From assembly GCF_001281315.1 (NCBI RefSeq), contig NZ_CP012479.1, forward strand, positions 2,232,001-2,296,000: 64,000 nucleotides of DNA, read 5' to 3'. Position 1 is the first letter of the stretch, and each line of letters begins with the position of its first letter. Under the pieces are notes generated by a model. That model worked only from the letters and a program-made list of their open reading frames with translations. It was not told the origin of the DNA and searched no databases. A program made the translations under genes and the position numbers. Source of the DNA: Arthrobacter sp. ERGS1:01 (GTDB lineage: Bacteria > Actinomycetota > Actinomycetes > Actinomycetales > Micrococcaceae). Shown here piece after piece: positions 24,268 to 33,058 of the stretch.

Positions 24268-26367
24268 GTGAGCATCACCAGCATCGACAAGGATTCTGAG
24301 CAGAAACCCGCCAAACCCCTGGGATACACCGGACCCAGGGTCAACTGGCGTGTCTTCCTCATCGCCTCAGCCATCATCATCGCCTTCTCCCTCTGGGCGA
24401 TACTGGTGCCCGGCAATGCAGAGGGCACCATGGAAACGGTGACGGCCTGGGTGGCACAGAACGTTGGCTGGTTCTACGTCCTCACCGTCACCGTCGTGAT
24501 CGTCTTTGTGCTGTGGGTGGCACTGTCGAAGGAGGGCTCGGTCCGGATGGGTCCGGACCATTCCCGCCCGCAATACAAACTCTTCACCTGGGTGGCCATG
24601 CTGTTTGCCTCCGGCGTGGGAATCGACATGCTGTTCTACTCCGTCACCGGCCCCATCACCCAGTACATGAGGCCGCCGGAGGGGAAGGGCCAGACGGCGG
24701 CAGCAGCCCAAGACGCCGTGGTGTGGACAATGTTCCACTACGGGGTGGCCGGCTGGGCCATGTACGCGCTCCTTGGCATGGCCATGGGCTACTTCGCCTA
24801 CCGATGGGGCACGCCGCTGTCGATCCGGGCAGTCCTGTACCCGTTGCTCGGCAAGCGGGTCAAGGGCGGCCTCGGCGACGCAATCGACGTCGTCACCCTG
24901 GTGGGCACCGTTTTCGGCGTGGCCACGGCCATGGGGATTGGCGTGGTCCTGCTGGATGTCGGTTTCTCCATCATCTTTGGACTGGAGCAGGGCCTTGCCC
25001 TGCAGATCGCCCTGGTGATTGTCGCCGTCGTACTGACCATTGCGGCATGCACGTCCGGCGTTGACAAGGGGATCCGCTGGGTCGCGGAGCTGAACATCTG
25101 GGTAGCCGCCGCCTTGCTGCTGTACATCCTGGTGACCGGCCAGACATCGTTCCTGCTCAATGCCTTGATTGAGAACATCGGCCAGTTTGCCGTCACCTTG
25201 CCCGGCCGCACGCTGCAGACGTTCGCCTACGATCCGGGCGGATCGCAATGGATGGCCGGCTGGACGCTGTTCTTCTGGGCCTTCTGGCTTGCCTGGGGCC
25301 CGTTCGTGGGCTTGTTCCTGGCCCGGATCTCGCGCGGCCGGACGCTGCGCGAGTTCGTCATCGCCGCGATCACCGCCCCCGTCCTGTGCGACTTTTTGAT
25401 GGTGAGCATCTTCGGCAACAGCGCAATCCACGAGGTCCTGGCCGGCAACACGAAGTTTGCCGAACTGGCCATGAACAGCCCGGAAAAAGGGTGGTACGCG
25501 CTGCTCCAGATGTTCCCCGGGGCACCCCTCCTGATTGGCCTGGGCACGTTGTCGGGCATGTTGTTCTATCTAACGAGTGCAAACTCCGGCGCCATGATGA
25601 TGTCCAACTTCTCCTCCACCATCAAGGATCCTTCGCAGGACGGGGCCAAGTGGCTGCGCATCTTCTGGGCCGTGCTGACCGCGCTGCTCACCATCGCAAT
25701 GCTGGTGGCCGGTGGGGTAACCACCATGGAGCACGCCACACTGATCTTTGCCCTGCCGGTGACGATCATCGCCTGGCTGGTGATGGCCTCCTTCGCGAAG
25801 GCGCTGCGGATGGAGCGGGCCCACCGCGAGGGCCGGGCGCTGCTTCGGCAGGCGAGGCCGGCGCACGGCGGCATGGCACCCGAACGCACCTGGCACCACC
25901 GGCTGGCCGGGATGCGCTCCTTCCCGTCGAAGGCCCAGATCACCGAGTTCATGGAAAACACGGTTCAGCCGGCACTCGAAGACGTCCTCGGGGAGTTCAC
26001 CAAGCAGGGCTACCGGGCCGCCCTGGATATTGCCCCGAACGAACACACGGGCATTTCCAGCTACGGGCTGTCGGTCGCCATTGCGGACCATCGGGACTTC
26101 CTCTACCAGGTCCAGGCCGTGGAAGCTCCCGTGCCGAGATTCGGCGGGCGCACGTCCCACGAATCAGGTCTCTACTATCGCGCGGAAGTCTTCTCGCAGA
26201 CCGGCTCGGAGGGTTACGACCTGATGGATGCAACGCACCAGCAAATGATCGACGACGTCCTGGCCCGCTACGAGTCCCACCTTGGCTTCCTCAGTTACTC
26301 GAGCGAGCACGACTATGCGTCCGTACTCACCCCGCCGGTGGAAGCCGGAAAGGACGACGAGCGATAG
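24268..26367 (+). CDS. BCCT-family transporter (betaine/carnitine/choline type)
   Basis: Inner-membrane symporter of 699 residues. A hydrophobic core of about twelve spans covers roughly 30-515, with the BCCT signature region FFWAFWLAWGPFVGLFLARI followed by SRGRTLREF, and MLFASGVGIDMLFYSVTGPI near helix 3, where many BCCT members carry a Gly-Met-rich sodium or substrate motif. A soluble C-terminal tail of about 180 residues (ITEFMENTVQPALEDVLGEF, then QVQAVEAPVPRF) resembles the osmosensing or regulatory tail of BetT-like choline transporters. Likely substrate is a quaternary or tertiary methylated amine, matching TMA or TMAO use. GTG start with GGAGTTGG upstream. The first codons and upstream 20 bases resemble the dmmB/dmmC junction. 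Confidence 0.92.
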   Translation: MSITSIDKDSEQKPAKPLGYTGPRVNWRVFLIASAIIIAFSLWAILVPGNAEGTMETVTAWVAQNVGWFYVLTVTVVIVFVLWVALSKEGSVRMGPDHSRPQYKLFTWVAMLFASGVGIDMLFYSVTGPITQYMRPPEGKGQTAAAAQDAVVWTMFHYGVAGWAMYALLGMAMGYFAYRWGTPLSIRAVLYPLLGKRVKGGLGDAIDVVTLVGTVFGVATAMGIGVVLLDVGFSIIFGLEQGLALQIALVIVAVVLTIAACTSGVDKGIRWVAELNIWVAAALLLYILVTGQTSFLLNALIENIGQFAVTLPGRTLQTFAYDPGGSQWMAGWTLFFWAFWLAWGPFVGLFLARISRGRTLREFVIAAITAPVLCDFLMVSIFGNSAIHEVLAGNTKFAELAMNSPEKGWYALLQMFPGAPLLIGLGTLSGMLFYLTSANSGAMMMSNFSSTIKDPSQDGAKWLRIFWAVLTALLTIAMLVAGGVTTMEHATLIFALPVTIIAWLVMASFAKALRMERAHREGRALLRQARPAHGGMAPERTWHHRLAGMRSFPSKAQITEFMENTVQPALEDVLGEFTKQGYRAALDIAPNEHTGISSYGLSVAIADHRDFLYQVQAVEAPVPRFGGRTSHESGLYYRAEVFSQTGSEGYDLMDATHQQMIDDVLARYESHLGFLSYSSEHDYASVLTPPVEAGKDDER

Positions 26368-26395
26368 GCCGCACTCCTGCATAAAGGATCCGCCC

Positions 26396-26425
26396 ACCCG
26401 GCAGGCCGGACCAGGCCTGCCGGGT
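26396..26425 (+). terminator. hairpin after BCCT gene
   Basis: A 12-bp perfect stem ACCCGGCAGGCC with a 6-nt loop, 28 bp past the stop; no T-run follows. Confidence 0.55.
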
Positions 26426-26536
26426 CAGGATGGCCGTCCACGCGCCCACGAAACGTGCTTTTTATGACTGACACAATAGTCTTGCTGTATGGCAGTGTCC
26501 CTGCCGAGCCCAACCGGGGAGACTGGAGAGTGAGCA

Positions 26537-27124
26537 ATGCGGATTTCCGCTGAAGATCGAAAAGAACAATTGATTGCGGCGACAGTTGAGCTCATGCGTC
26601 GCGAGGGCGTTCAGTCGGTAACCATTCGGGCAATAGCCAAGGAGGCGAATGCCCCCTTGGCCACGGCGCATTATTGCTTTGGCAATAAGGAAGAGCTCAT
26701 GGACGCGGCCGCGGAGGCCTGGTTCAAGAACCTGAGCCGTTTTTCCGATGACGTGGCGGTGGATTTGGGACTCCGCATGGCGGTGGAACAAGTGGCCGAA
26801 GGGTACTGGCGCGCCCTGGAGGAAGAACCGGCGAGCATTCTTTCCGAAATCGAACTTATTCTGTGGGCAACACGCAATGCCGCCGTCAGCCCATTGGCCG
26901 GAAAGATTTACCCAGCCTATGAAGTAAACCTGGGGAATATCTTCTCCACCGCGGCAAAAAACAAGGGCGAGGAATGCCTCATAAGCTTCAATACCCTCGT
27001 TAGGTCATTCCTGATGATCTTCGACGGTGCGGCCATTCAATGCATGACCGCCCCCGAAGCGTCCGATCACCGCGACCATTTCTTCATGATGATTGACGCC
27101 CTCCTGCTCAAGGCCGGCGTCTAG
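26537..27124 (+). CDS. TetR-family regulator
   Basis: A 195-residue repressor-type protein. The N-terminal DNA-binding domain (about 8-55) shows LIAATVELMRREGVQSVTIR and AIAKEANAPLATAHYCFGNK followed by EELMDAA, the classic TetR helix-turn-helix. The remaining helices form the ligand domain. ATG follows GAGAGTGAGC. Being last on the plus strand of the amine island, it is the nearest TetR candidate for the GAAC/GTTC dyads before the cupin units, but the match is unproven. Ligand might be an amine or formaldehyde adduct (inference). Confidence 0.9.
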   Translation: MRISAEDRKEQLIAATVELMRREGVQSVTIRAIAKEANAPLATAHYCFGNKEELMDAAAEAWFKNLSRFSDDVAVDLGLRMAVEQVAEGYWRALEEEPASILSEIELILWATRNAAVSPLAGKIYPAYEVNLGNIFSTAAKNKGEECLISFNTLVRSFLMIFDGAAIQCMTAPEASDHRDHFFMMIDALLLKAGV

Positions 27125-27206
27125 GGCTCCAACAGGGCACGGGGCCACAAAAAAACCTTCACCACGGGCTTGACGTGACATGGATTACAACGCATGCTAG
27201 ATCATA

Positions 27207-27218
27207 TACGATTTCGTA
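27207..27218. promoter_or_regulatory. dyad TACGA-TT-TCGTA before homoprotocatechuate operon
   Basis: A 5-2-5 inverted repeat extended by outer ATCA/TGAT bases, 51 bp before the FAH-RraA start and 30 bp after a -35-like TTGACG (27172-27177). Good candidate operator for the GntR regulator encoded second in the operon. Confidence 0.5.
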
Positions 27219-27268
27219 CTTGATGATGCGAAGCGTCACCATGCCAGTCCCCACCCCAGGAGTGATCC

Positions 27269-28741
27269 GTGGAACAAGTCACCGCAGCAACCGTCAAGCA
27301 GGCCGGCAAGGTCATCGCCGTCCACGTGGCGTACCGGTCGCGGGCCGACCAGCGCGGGCGGACGCCGGCCAAGCCGTCCTACTTCCTGAAGGCGTCGTCG
27401 TCGTTGAGCCTGGGCGGATCCGACATTGAGCGCCCGGCCGGCTGCGAACTGCTGGCCTATGAGGGCGAGGTCGCGCTGGTCATCGGCACGGCGGCCCGCC
27501 GGGTCAGCCCTGAAAATGCCTGGACCCATGTGGGGCAGGTGACGGCTGCCAACGACTTCGGCGTCTACGACCTCAAGTACGCCGACAAAGGCTCCAACGT
27601 CCGCTCCAAATCCGGCGACGGCTTCACCCCGTTCGGTCCCGGACTCATCCCCGCGGCCGGCCTGGACCCGGCGACGCTGCGGGTGCGGACCTGGGTCAAC
27701 GGCGAGCTGGTCCAGGAGGACACCACGGCCGGGCTGCTCTTCCCGTTCAGCCAGATCATCGCCGACCTCTCCCAGCTGATGACCCTTGAGCCGGGCGACG
27801 TCATCCTCACCGGCACCCCGGCGGGCTCCTCGGTGGCCGTCCCGGGCGACGTCGTCGAGGTGGAGGTCGACTCCCTTGACGCCGGGTTGGGCACGGGCCG
27901 GCTGCGCACCGCCGTCGTGCAGGGCACCGCCGCATTCGCCGACTACGGCAACGGACCAAAGACCACCGATGCCGACCGCGAGGACGCCTGGGGCTCCGCC
28001 GAGGCCGCCGGCCTGGCGCCGAAGGGCCTGGGCGCCGAGCTCAAGCGCAAGCTGACAAGCGTCGGCACGGCCACCCTCAGCGCGCAGCTGCGCCAGCGCG
28101 GCTTGAACAACGTCAGCATCGACGGGCTGAAATCCACCCGCCCCGAAGTACGGATTGCCGGCACCGCCCGGACCCTGCGCTACGTGCCCAACCGCGAGGA
28201 CCTGTTCAAGACGCACGGCGGCGGCTACAACGCCCAAAAGCGCATCATCGATACCCTCAACGACGGCGACGTGCTGGTCATGGAGGCCCGCGGCGAGGCC
28301 GGCACCGGCACGGTGGGCGACATCCTGGCGCTGCGCGCACAGATCAACGGCGCCGCGGCCATCGTCACCGACGGCGGTGTCCGCGACGTGGCGGCCGTGG
28401 CCGCCCTCGACATGCCCACCTTCTTCACCGGCGCCCACCCCGCCGTGCTGGGCCGCCGGCACATCCCGTGGGACACCGACCTGACCATCTCCTGCGGCGG
28501 CGCCACCGTCCAGCCCGGCGACATCATTGTCGGCGACGCGGACGGACTGCTGGTGATCCCGCCGTCGTTGGCGGAGGAAGTGGCCGACGCCGCGATCGCG
28601 CAGGAGCACGAGGAGACGTTCATCGCCGAAATGGTCAGCCGGGGCCACGGCGTGGAGGGCCTGTACCCGATGAACGCGGCCTGGAGGGCGAAATTCGCCG
28701 AGTGGGCCGCAAGCCACCCGAACCCGGCGGCCCGGCCGTGA
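27269..28741 (+). CDS. fused FAH-family hydrolase/decarboxylase and RraA-like aldolase/decarboxylase
   Basis: A 490-residue two-domain protein. Residues about 20-235 form a fumarylacetoacetate hydrolase-type domain (LLAYEGEVALVIGTAARRVS, YDLKYADKGSNVRSKSGDGF, FPFSQIIADLS, PGDVILTGTPAG) related to HpaG. Residues about 290-480 form an RraA-like domain (GTARTLRYVPNREDLF, GDVLVMEARGEAGTGTVGDI, IVTDGGVRDVAAV), a fold that includes HMG aldolase and oxaloacetate decarboxylase. HpaG normally decarboxylates and isomerises the tricarboxylate made by HpaE, using two FAH domains; here one is replaced by RraA. GTG start with AGGAG upstream. Its stop overlaps the GntR start. Confidence 0.85.
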   Translation: MEQVTAATVKQAGKVIAVHVAYRSRADQRGRTPAKPSYFLKASSSLSLGGSDIERPAGCELLAYEGEVALVIGTAARRVSPENAWTHVGQVTAANDFGVYDLKYADKGSNVRSKSGDGFTPFGPGLIPAAGLDPATLRVRTWVNGELVQEDTTAGLLFPFSQIIADLSQLMTLEPGDVILTGTPAGSSVAVPGDVVEVEVDSLDAGLGTGRLRTAVVQGTAAFADYGNGPKTTDADREDAWGSAEAAGLAPKGLGAELKRKLTSVGTATLSAQLRQRGLNNVSIDGLKSTRPEVRIAGTARTLRYVPNREDLFKTHGGGYNAQKRIIDTLNDGDVLVMEARGEAGTGTVGDILALRAQINGAAAIVTDGGVRDVAAVAALDMPTFFTGAHPAVLGRRHIPWDTDLTISCGGATVQPGDIIVGDADGLLVIPPSLAEEVADAAIAQEHEETFIAEMVSRGHGVEGLYPMNAAWRAKFAEWAASHPNPAARP

Positions 28742-29454
28742 ACGCCGCGGCAGGCGGCACCCCGGCAGGCGGCGATGAGGCCGCAGGCAGCAAGTCTGAG
28801 CGCGCGTACTCGGCCATCAAGAACAAGATCCTTGGCGGCGAGTACTCCCCCGGCTACCGGCTGGTCCTGGCCAAGCTGGCCGAGGACCTCGGTTTCAGCG
28901 TGGTGCCGGTCCGCGAGGCGATCCGCCGGCTCGAGGCCGAAAGCTTCGTGACGTTTGAGCGCAACGTCGGCGCCACCGTGGCCGGCATCGAGCCCACCGA
29001 GTACCTCTACACGATGCAGACCCTGGCCATCGTGGAGGGCGCCGCCACCGCGCTGTCCGCCCCCCTGATCACACCGGCGGACATCGCCCGGGCCCGGGCC
29101 GTCAACGCCCAGATGCGTGACTGCCTGGAGCATTTTGACCCCGTGCGCTTCACGGCGCTGAACCTGGATTTCCACAGCGTCCTGTTTGAAAACTGCCCCA
29201 ATCCGCACATCCTGGACCTGGTGCACCGCGGGTGGAACCGGCTCCAGGCGCTGCGCAACTCCACCTTCAGCTACGTCCCCGGCCGGGCCCGCGAATCCGT
29301 CACCGAACATGAGGCGTTGCTGGCGCTGCTGGAAAGCGGCGCTTCGGCTGACGCTATTGAACATGCCGCCCGCGCCCACCGCACCGCCACCCTTGACGCC
29401 TATCTGGCACACAGCTCCCCCGACCGGGCCGCCACCCTGGCCCGGACCTACTAA
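28738..29454 (+). CDS. GntR-family (FCD) regulator of homoprotocatechuate genes
   Basis: A 238-residue regulator beginning with GTG inside the stop of the preceding gene. The winged helix spans about 22-90 (AYSAIKNKILGGEYSPG, LAKLAEDLGFSVVPVREAIR, RLEAESFVTFERNVGATV). The FCD effector domain spans about 98-225 with LNLDFHSVLFENCPN and the EHEALLALLESG motif. Location inside the operon indicates local control, probably responding to a pathway acid and acting on the dyad at 27207. Confidence 0.9.
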   Translation: MNAAAGGTPAGGDEAAGSKSERAYSAIKNKILGGEYSPGYRLVLAKLAEDLGFSVVPVREAIRRLEAESFVTFERNVGATVAGIEPTEYLYTMQTLAIVEGAATALSAPLITPADIARARAVNAQMRDCLEHFDPVRFTALNLDFHSVLFENCPNPHILDLVHRGWNRLQALRNSTFSYVPGRARESVTEHEALLALLESGASADAIEHAARAHRTATLDAYLAHSSPDRAATLARTY

Positions 29455-29503
29455 ACGTCGCTCCCTCCACACTTCCTCACCAATGATGCAAAGGAACCCA
29501 CCC

Positions 29504-31009
29504 ATGGCTGAGCACTACCTCCCCGAAAACCTTCCCACCCACATCCGGCACTACATCGACGGTGCGTTTGTCGACTCCGTCGGCGGCGAAACCTTCGACG
29601 TGCTGGACCCGGTATCCAACAGCAACTACGCCACCGCTGCCGCCGGACAAAAGGCCGACATTGATTTGGCCGTGGCCGCCGCGACCAAGGCGTTCAAGGA
29701 CGGTCCCTGGCCGCGGATGAAGCCCCGCGAACGCGCCCGGGTGTTGAACAAGATCGCCGACGCCGTCGAGGCCCAGGAGGCCCGGCTCGCCGAGTTGGAA
29801 ACCTTCGATTCCGGCCTGCCCATCACCCAGGCCCGCGGCCAGGCGCTGCGTGCCGCGGAGAACTTCCGCTTCTTCGCGGACTTGATCGTGGCCCAGTTCG
29901 ACGACGCCATGAAGGTCCCCGGATCCCAGATCAACTACGTCAACCGCAAGCCGATCGGCGTTGCAGGGCTCATCACCCCCTGGAACACGCCGTTCATGCT
30001 GGAATCCTGGAAGCTGGCCCCCGCCCTGGCCTCTGGCTGCACCGTGGTGCTCAAGCCGGCCGAGTTCACCCCCCTCTCCGCCTCGCTGTGGGCCACCATC
30101 TTTGAGGAGGCCGGCCTGCCGCACGGCGTGTTCAACCTGGTCAACGGCCTGGGCGAGGACGCCGGCGACGCCCTGGTCAAGCACCCGGACGTGCCGTTGA
30201 TCTCCTTCACCGGCGAAACCACCACGGGCCAGACCATCTTCCGCAACGCCGCCACCAACCTCAAGGGCCTGTCCATGGAGCTGGGCGGCAAGAGCCCCTG
30301 CGTGGTCTTTGCCGACGCCGACCTCGACGCCGCGATCGACTCCGCCCTGTTCGGCGTCTTCTCGCTCAACGGCGAGCGCTGCACGGCCGGATCCCGGATC
30401 CTGGTGGAGCGCAGCATCTACGATGAATTCTGCGAGAAGTACGCCGCCCGGGCCCGGAACATCGTGGTGGGCGACCCCCATGACCCCAAGACCGAGGTGG
30501 GCGCGCTGGTCCACCCGGAGCACTACGCCAAGGTCATGAGCTACGTGGAGATCGGCAAGTCCGAGGGCCGGCTGCTGGCCGGCGGCGGGCGCCCCGAGGG
30601 CCTGGACACCGGCAACTACGTCTCCCCCACCGTCTTTGCCGACGTCGCCCCCGAGGCGCGCATCTTCCAGGAGGAGATCTTCGGCCCGGTCGTGGCAATT
30701 ACCCCGTTTGAGAACGACGACGAGGCGCTGGCTTTGGCGAACGGCGTCAAGTACGGCCTGGCCGCCTACATCTGGACGCAAAACCTGACCCGCGCCCACA
30801 ACTTCTCCCAGAACGTGGAGGCCGGCATGGTCTGGCTCAATTCCCACAACGTCCGGGACCTGCGTACCCCGTTCGGCGGCGTCAAGGCCTCGGGCCTGGG
30901 CCACGAGGGCGGCTTCCGCTCGATCGACTTCTACACGGACCAGCAGGCAGTGCACATCACCCTGGGCACGGTCCACACCCCCAAATTCGGCGCCTCCGCC
31001 GCCAACTGA
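29504..31009 (+). CDS. hpaE: 5-carboxymethyl-2-hydroxymuconate semialdehyde dehydrogenase
   Basis: NAD-dependent aldehyde dehydrogenase of 501 residues that oxidises the ring-cleavage semialdehyde. The active-site glutamate is in MELGGKSPCVVF and the cysteine in LNGERCTAGSR; the cofactor segment is GLITPWNTPFMLESWKLAPA. Similarity to betaine aldehyde dehydrogenases is general for the family, but placement directly before the ring-cleaving dioxygenase supports HpaE. ATG follows AAAGGAACCCACCC. Confidence 0.9.
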   Translation: MAEHYLPENLPTHIRHYIDGAFVDSVGGETFDVLDPVSNSNYATAAAGQKADIDLAVAAATKAFKDGPWPRMKPRERARVLNKIADAVEAQEARLAELETFDSGLPITQARGQALRAAENFRFFADLIVAQFDDAMKVPGSQINYVNRKPIGVAGLITPWNTPFMLESWKLAPALASGCTVVLKPAEFTPLSASLWATIFEEAGLPHGVFNLVNGLGEDAGDALVKHPDVPLISFTGETTTGQTIFRNAATNLKGLSMELGGKSPCVVFADADLDAAIDSALFGVFSLNGERCTAGSRILVERSIYDEFCEKYAARARNIVVGDPHDPKTEVGALVHPEHYAKVMSYVEIGKSEGRLLAGGGRPEGLDTGNYVSPTVFADVAPEARIFQEEIFGPVVAITPFENDDEALALANGVKYGLAAYIWTQNLTRAHNFSQNVEAGMVWLNSHNVRDLRTPFGGVKASGLGHEGGFRSIDFYTDQQAVHITLGTVHTPKFGASAAN

Positions 31010-31036
31010 CCACCCCACTCAAAGAGGAGTACCCCC

Positions 31037-32110
31037 ATGACCGACTTCATCCCCACCCCCTCCGTGCCCGCCCCGGACATCGTGCGCTGCGCCTACATGG
31101 AGCTGGTGGTCACCGATCTGGCCAAGTCCCGCGAATTCTATGTGGGCGTGCTGGGCCTGCATGTGACCGAGGAAGACGAAAACACCATCTACCTGCGCTC
31201 CCTGGAGGAGTTCATCCACCACAACCTGGTGCTGCGCCAGGGCCCGGTTGCCGCCGTCGCCGTCGCCGCGTTCCGGGTCAAGTCCCCCGCCGAGGTGGAC
31301 GCCGCCGAGGCGTACTACAAGGAACTGGGCTGCCGCACCGAGCGCCGCAAGGACGGTTTCGTCAAGGGCATCGGCGACGCCGTCCGGGTGGAGGACCCGC
31401 TGGGCTTCCCCTACGAGTTCTTCTACGAAACCACCCACGTGGAGCGGCTCACCCAGCGCTACGACCTCTACACGGCCGGCGAACTGGTCCGCCTGGACCA
31501 CTTCAACCAGGTCACCCCGGACGTCCCCAAGGGACGCAAGTACCTCGAAGACCTGGGCTTCCGGGTCTCCGAGGACATCAAGGACTCCGACGGCGTCACC
31601 TACGCCGCCTGGATGCACCGCAAGCAGACCGTCCACGACACCGCCCTGACCGGCGGCGACGGCCCCCGCATGCACCACGTTGCCTTCGCCACGCACGAGA
31701 AGCACAACATCATCCAGATCTGCGACAAGATGGGCGCCCTGCGCATCTCGGACCGGATCGAACGCGGCCCCGGCCGGCACGGCGTCTCCAACGCCTTCTA
31801 CCTGTACATCCTTGACCCGGACGACCACCGCGTGGAAATCTACACGCAGGACTACTACACCGGCGACCCGGACAACCCGACCGTCACCTGGGACGTCCAC
31901 GACAACCAGCGCCGCGACTGGTGGGGGAACCCCGTAGTCCCGTCCTGGTACTCCGAGGCCTCCCTCGTCCTGGACCTGGACGGCAACCCCCAGCCCGTCA
32001 TCAAACGCACCGATGCCTCCGAAATGGCCGTCACCGTGGGCGCCGACGGCTTCTCCTACACCCGCGAACCGGGCGAGGAGCGCGGCTTCAAAATGGGCAA
32101 CCAGCTCTAG
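31037..32110 (+). CDS. hpaD: homoprotocatechuate 2,3-dioxygenase
   Basis: Extradiol ring-cleaving enzyme of 357 residues acting on 3,4-dihydroxyphenylacetate. It closely resembles the manganese enzyme MndD of Arthrobacter globiformis as I recall it. Two vicinal-oxygen-chelate domains are visible; the metal ligands should be the His in RLDHFNQVTPD, the His in RMHHVAFATH and the Glu in DHRVEIYTQDYY. The C-terminal lid GNPVVPSWY is kept. AAAGAGGAG precedes ATG. The metal may be manganese or iron; sequence alone does not decide. Confidence 0.95.
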   Translation: MTDFIPTPSVPAPDIVRCAYMELVVTDLAKSREFYVGVLGLHVTEEDENTIYLRSLEEFIHHNLVLRQGPVAAVAVAAFRVKSPAEVDAAEAYYKELGCRTERRKDGFVKGIGDAVRVEDPLGFPYEFFYETTHVERLTQRYDLYTAGELVRLDHFNQVTPDVPKGRKYLEDLGFRVSEDIKDSDGVTYAAWMHRKQTVHDTALTGGDGPRMHHVAFATHEKHNIIQICDKMGALRISDRIERGPGRHGVSNAFYLYILDPDDHRVEIYTQDYYTGDPDNPTVTWDVHDNQRRDWWGNPVVPSWYSEASLVLDLDGNPQPVIKRTDASEMAVTVGADGFSYTREPGEERGFKMGNQL

Positions 32111-32112
32111 TG

Positions 32113-32253
32113 CGAATGCCTTCGCCGGCGCGCAGACCGCCGTCGCCGGTGGGGCATTTACCCGCCGCCCGCTTCGCGGGTGCCCGAAGCCACTCCCGCG
32201 GGCAAAATGCCCCACCGGCTCCCGGCGGTTGCAGCGCCGGCTCTTGGCATTCG
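32113..32253. repeat. 141-nt long hairpin between hpaD and hpaH
   Basis: A nested inverted repeat pairs nearly end to end: CGAATGCC/GGCATTCG outermost, then GCCGGCGC/GCGCCGGC, ACCGCC/GGCGGT, a 15-bp segment GCCGGTGGGGCATTT with its exact complement, and a terminal CCCGC/GCGGG loop. No open frame. It looks like a palindromic repeat element or a folded RNA dividing the operon; the AGTAGGAGA ribosome binding site of hpaH begins just after it. Confidence 0.7.
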
Positions 32254-32272
32254 AAACTAAGTAGGAGACACC

Positions 32273-33058
32273 ATGCTTGATGATGACACCATTGCCCGGA
32301 TTGCCGACGAGCTTGTGGAGGCCGGGAGGAGCCGCGTGCCGGTGCCTCGGCTGACGGCGCGGTACCCGGAGATGACGGTGGAGGATTCCTACCGGGTGCA
32401 GAGCCTGTGGCGGCAGCGCGGCGAGGCGGCCGGGCGGGTGCTGGGCGGGCACAAGATCGGCCTGACGTCCAAGGCGATGCAATATGCCACGGGCATCACG
32501 GAGCCGGATTACGGGATCATCTTCAAGGACATGATCCTGGAGAACGGCGCCGTGGTGGAGTGGAAGCAGTATTCGCACCCGCGCATCGAGGTGGAGCTGG
32601 CGTTCCTGTTGAAGGAGGACGTCGGCGGCCCGGATGCCACCATCTTCGACGTGCTGCGAGCCACCGAGTATGTGGTGCCGGCCCTGGAGATCCTGGATTC
32701 AAGGATCGAGATGGAGGGCCGGACCATCGTGGACACGATCTCCGACAACGCCGCCATGGGTGCCATGGTGGTGGGCGGGACACCGGTGCGGCCCGACGAC
32801 GTCGACCTGCGCTGGGTGGCCGCCATCTTGTACAAGAACCAGGCGGTGGAGGAGACCGGGGTGGCAGCGGGGGTACTGAACCACCCGGCGTCGGGCGTGG
32901 CCTGGCTGGCCAACAAGATCGCCCCGCACGGGGACACCCTCAAGGCCGGCGAGCTCATCCTGGCCGGCTCCTTCACCCGGCCCATGTGGGTCAACCCCGG
33001 GGACACGGTCTTTGCCGACTACGGAAAGCTGGGCAGCATCACATGCCGTTTCGAATAG
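32273..33058 (+). CDS. hpaH: 2-oxo-hept-4-ene-1,7-dioate hydratase
   Basis: A 261-residue hydratase of the MhpD/HpaH family adding water to 2-oxo-hept-4-ene-1,7-dioate. Typical regions are SYRVQSLWRQRGEAAGRVLG, HKIGLTSKAMQYATGI, EVELAFLLKEDV, ALEILDSRI and SDNAAMGAMVVGG. AGTAGGAGACACC precedes ATG. It overlaps the aldolase gene by 16 bases. Confidence 0.92.
   Translation: MLDDDTIARIADELVEAGRSRVPVPRLTARYPEMTVEDSYRVQSLWRQRGEAAGRVLGGHKIGLTSKAMQYATGITEPDYGIIFKDMILENGAVVEWKQYSHPRIEVELAFLLKEDVGGPDATIFDVLRATEYVVPALEILDSRIEMEGRTIVDTISDNAAMGAMVVGGTPVRPDDVDLRWVAAILYKNQAVEETGVAAGVLNHPASGVAWLANKIAPHGDTLKAGELILAGSFTRPMWVNPGDTVFADYGKLGSITCRFE

Noticed and set aside
27125-27268. Possible small gene before the homoprotocatechuate operon
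   Set aside because: Short frames run through the probable promoter and operator and lack a ribosome binding site.
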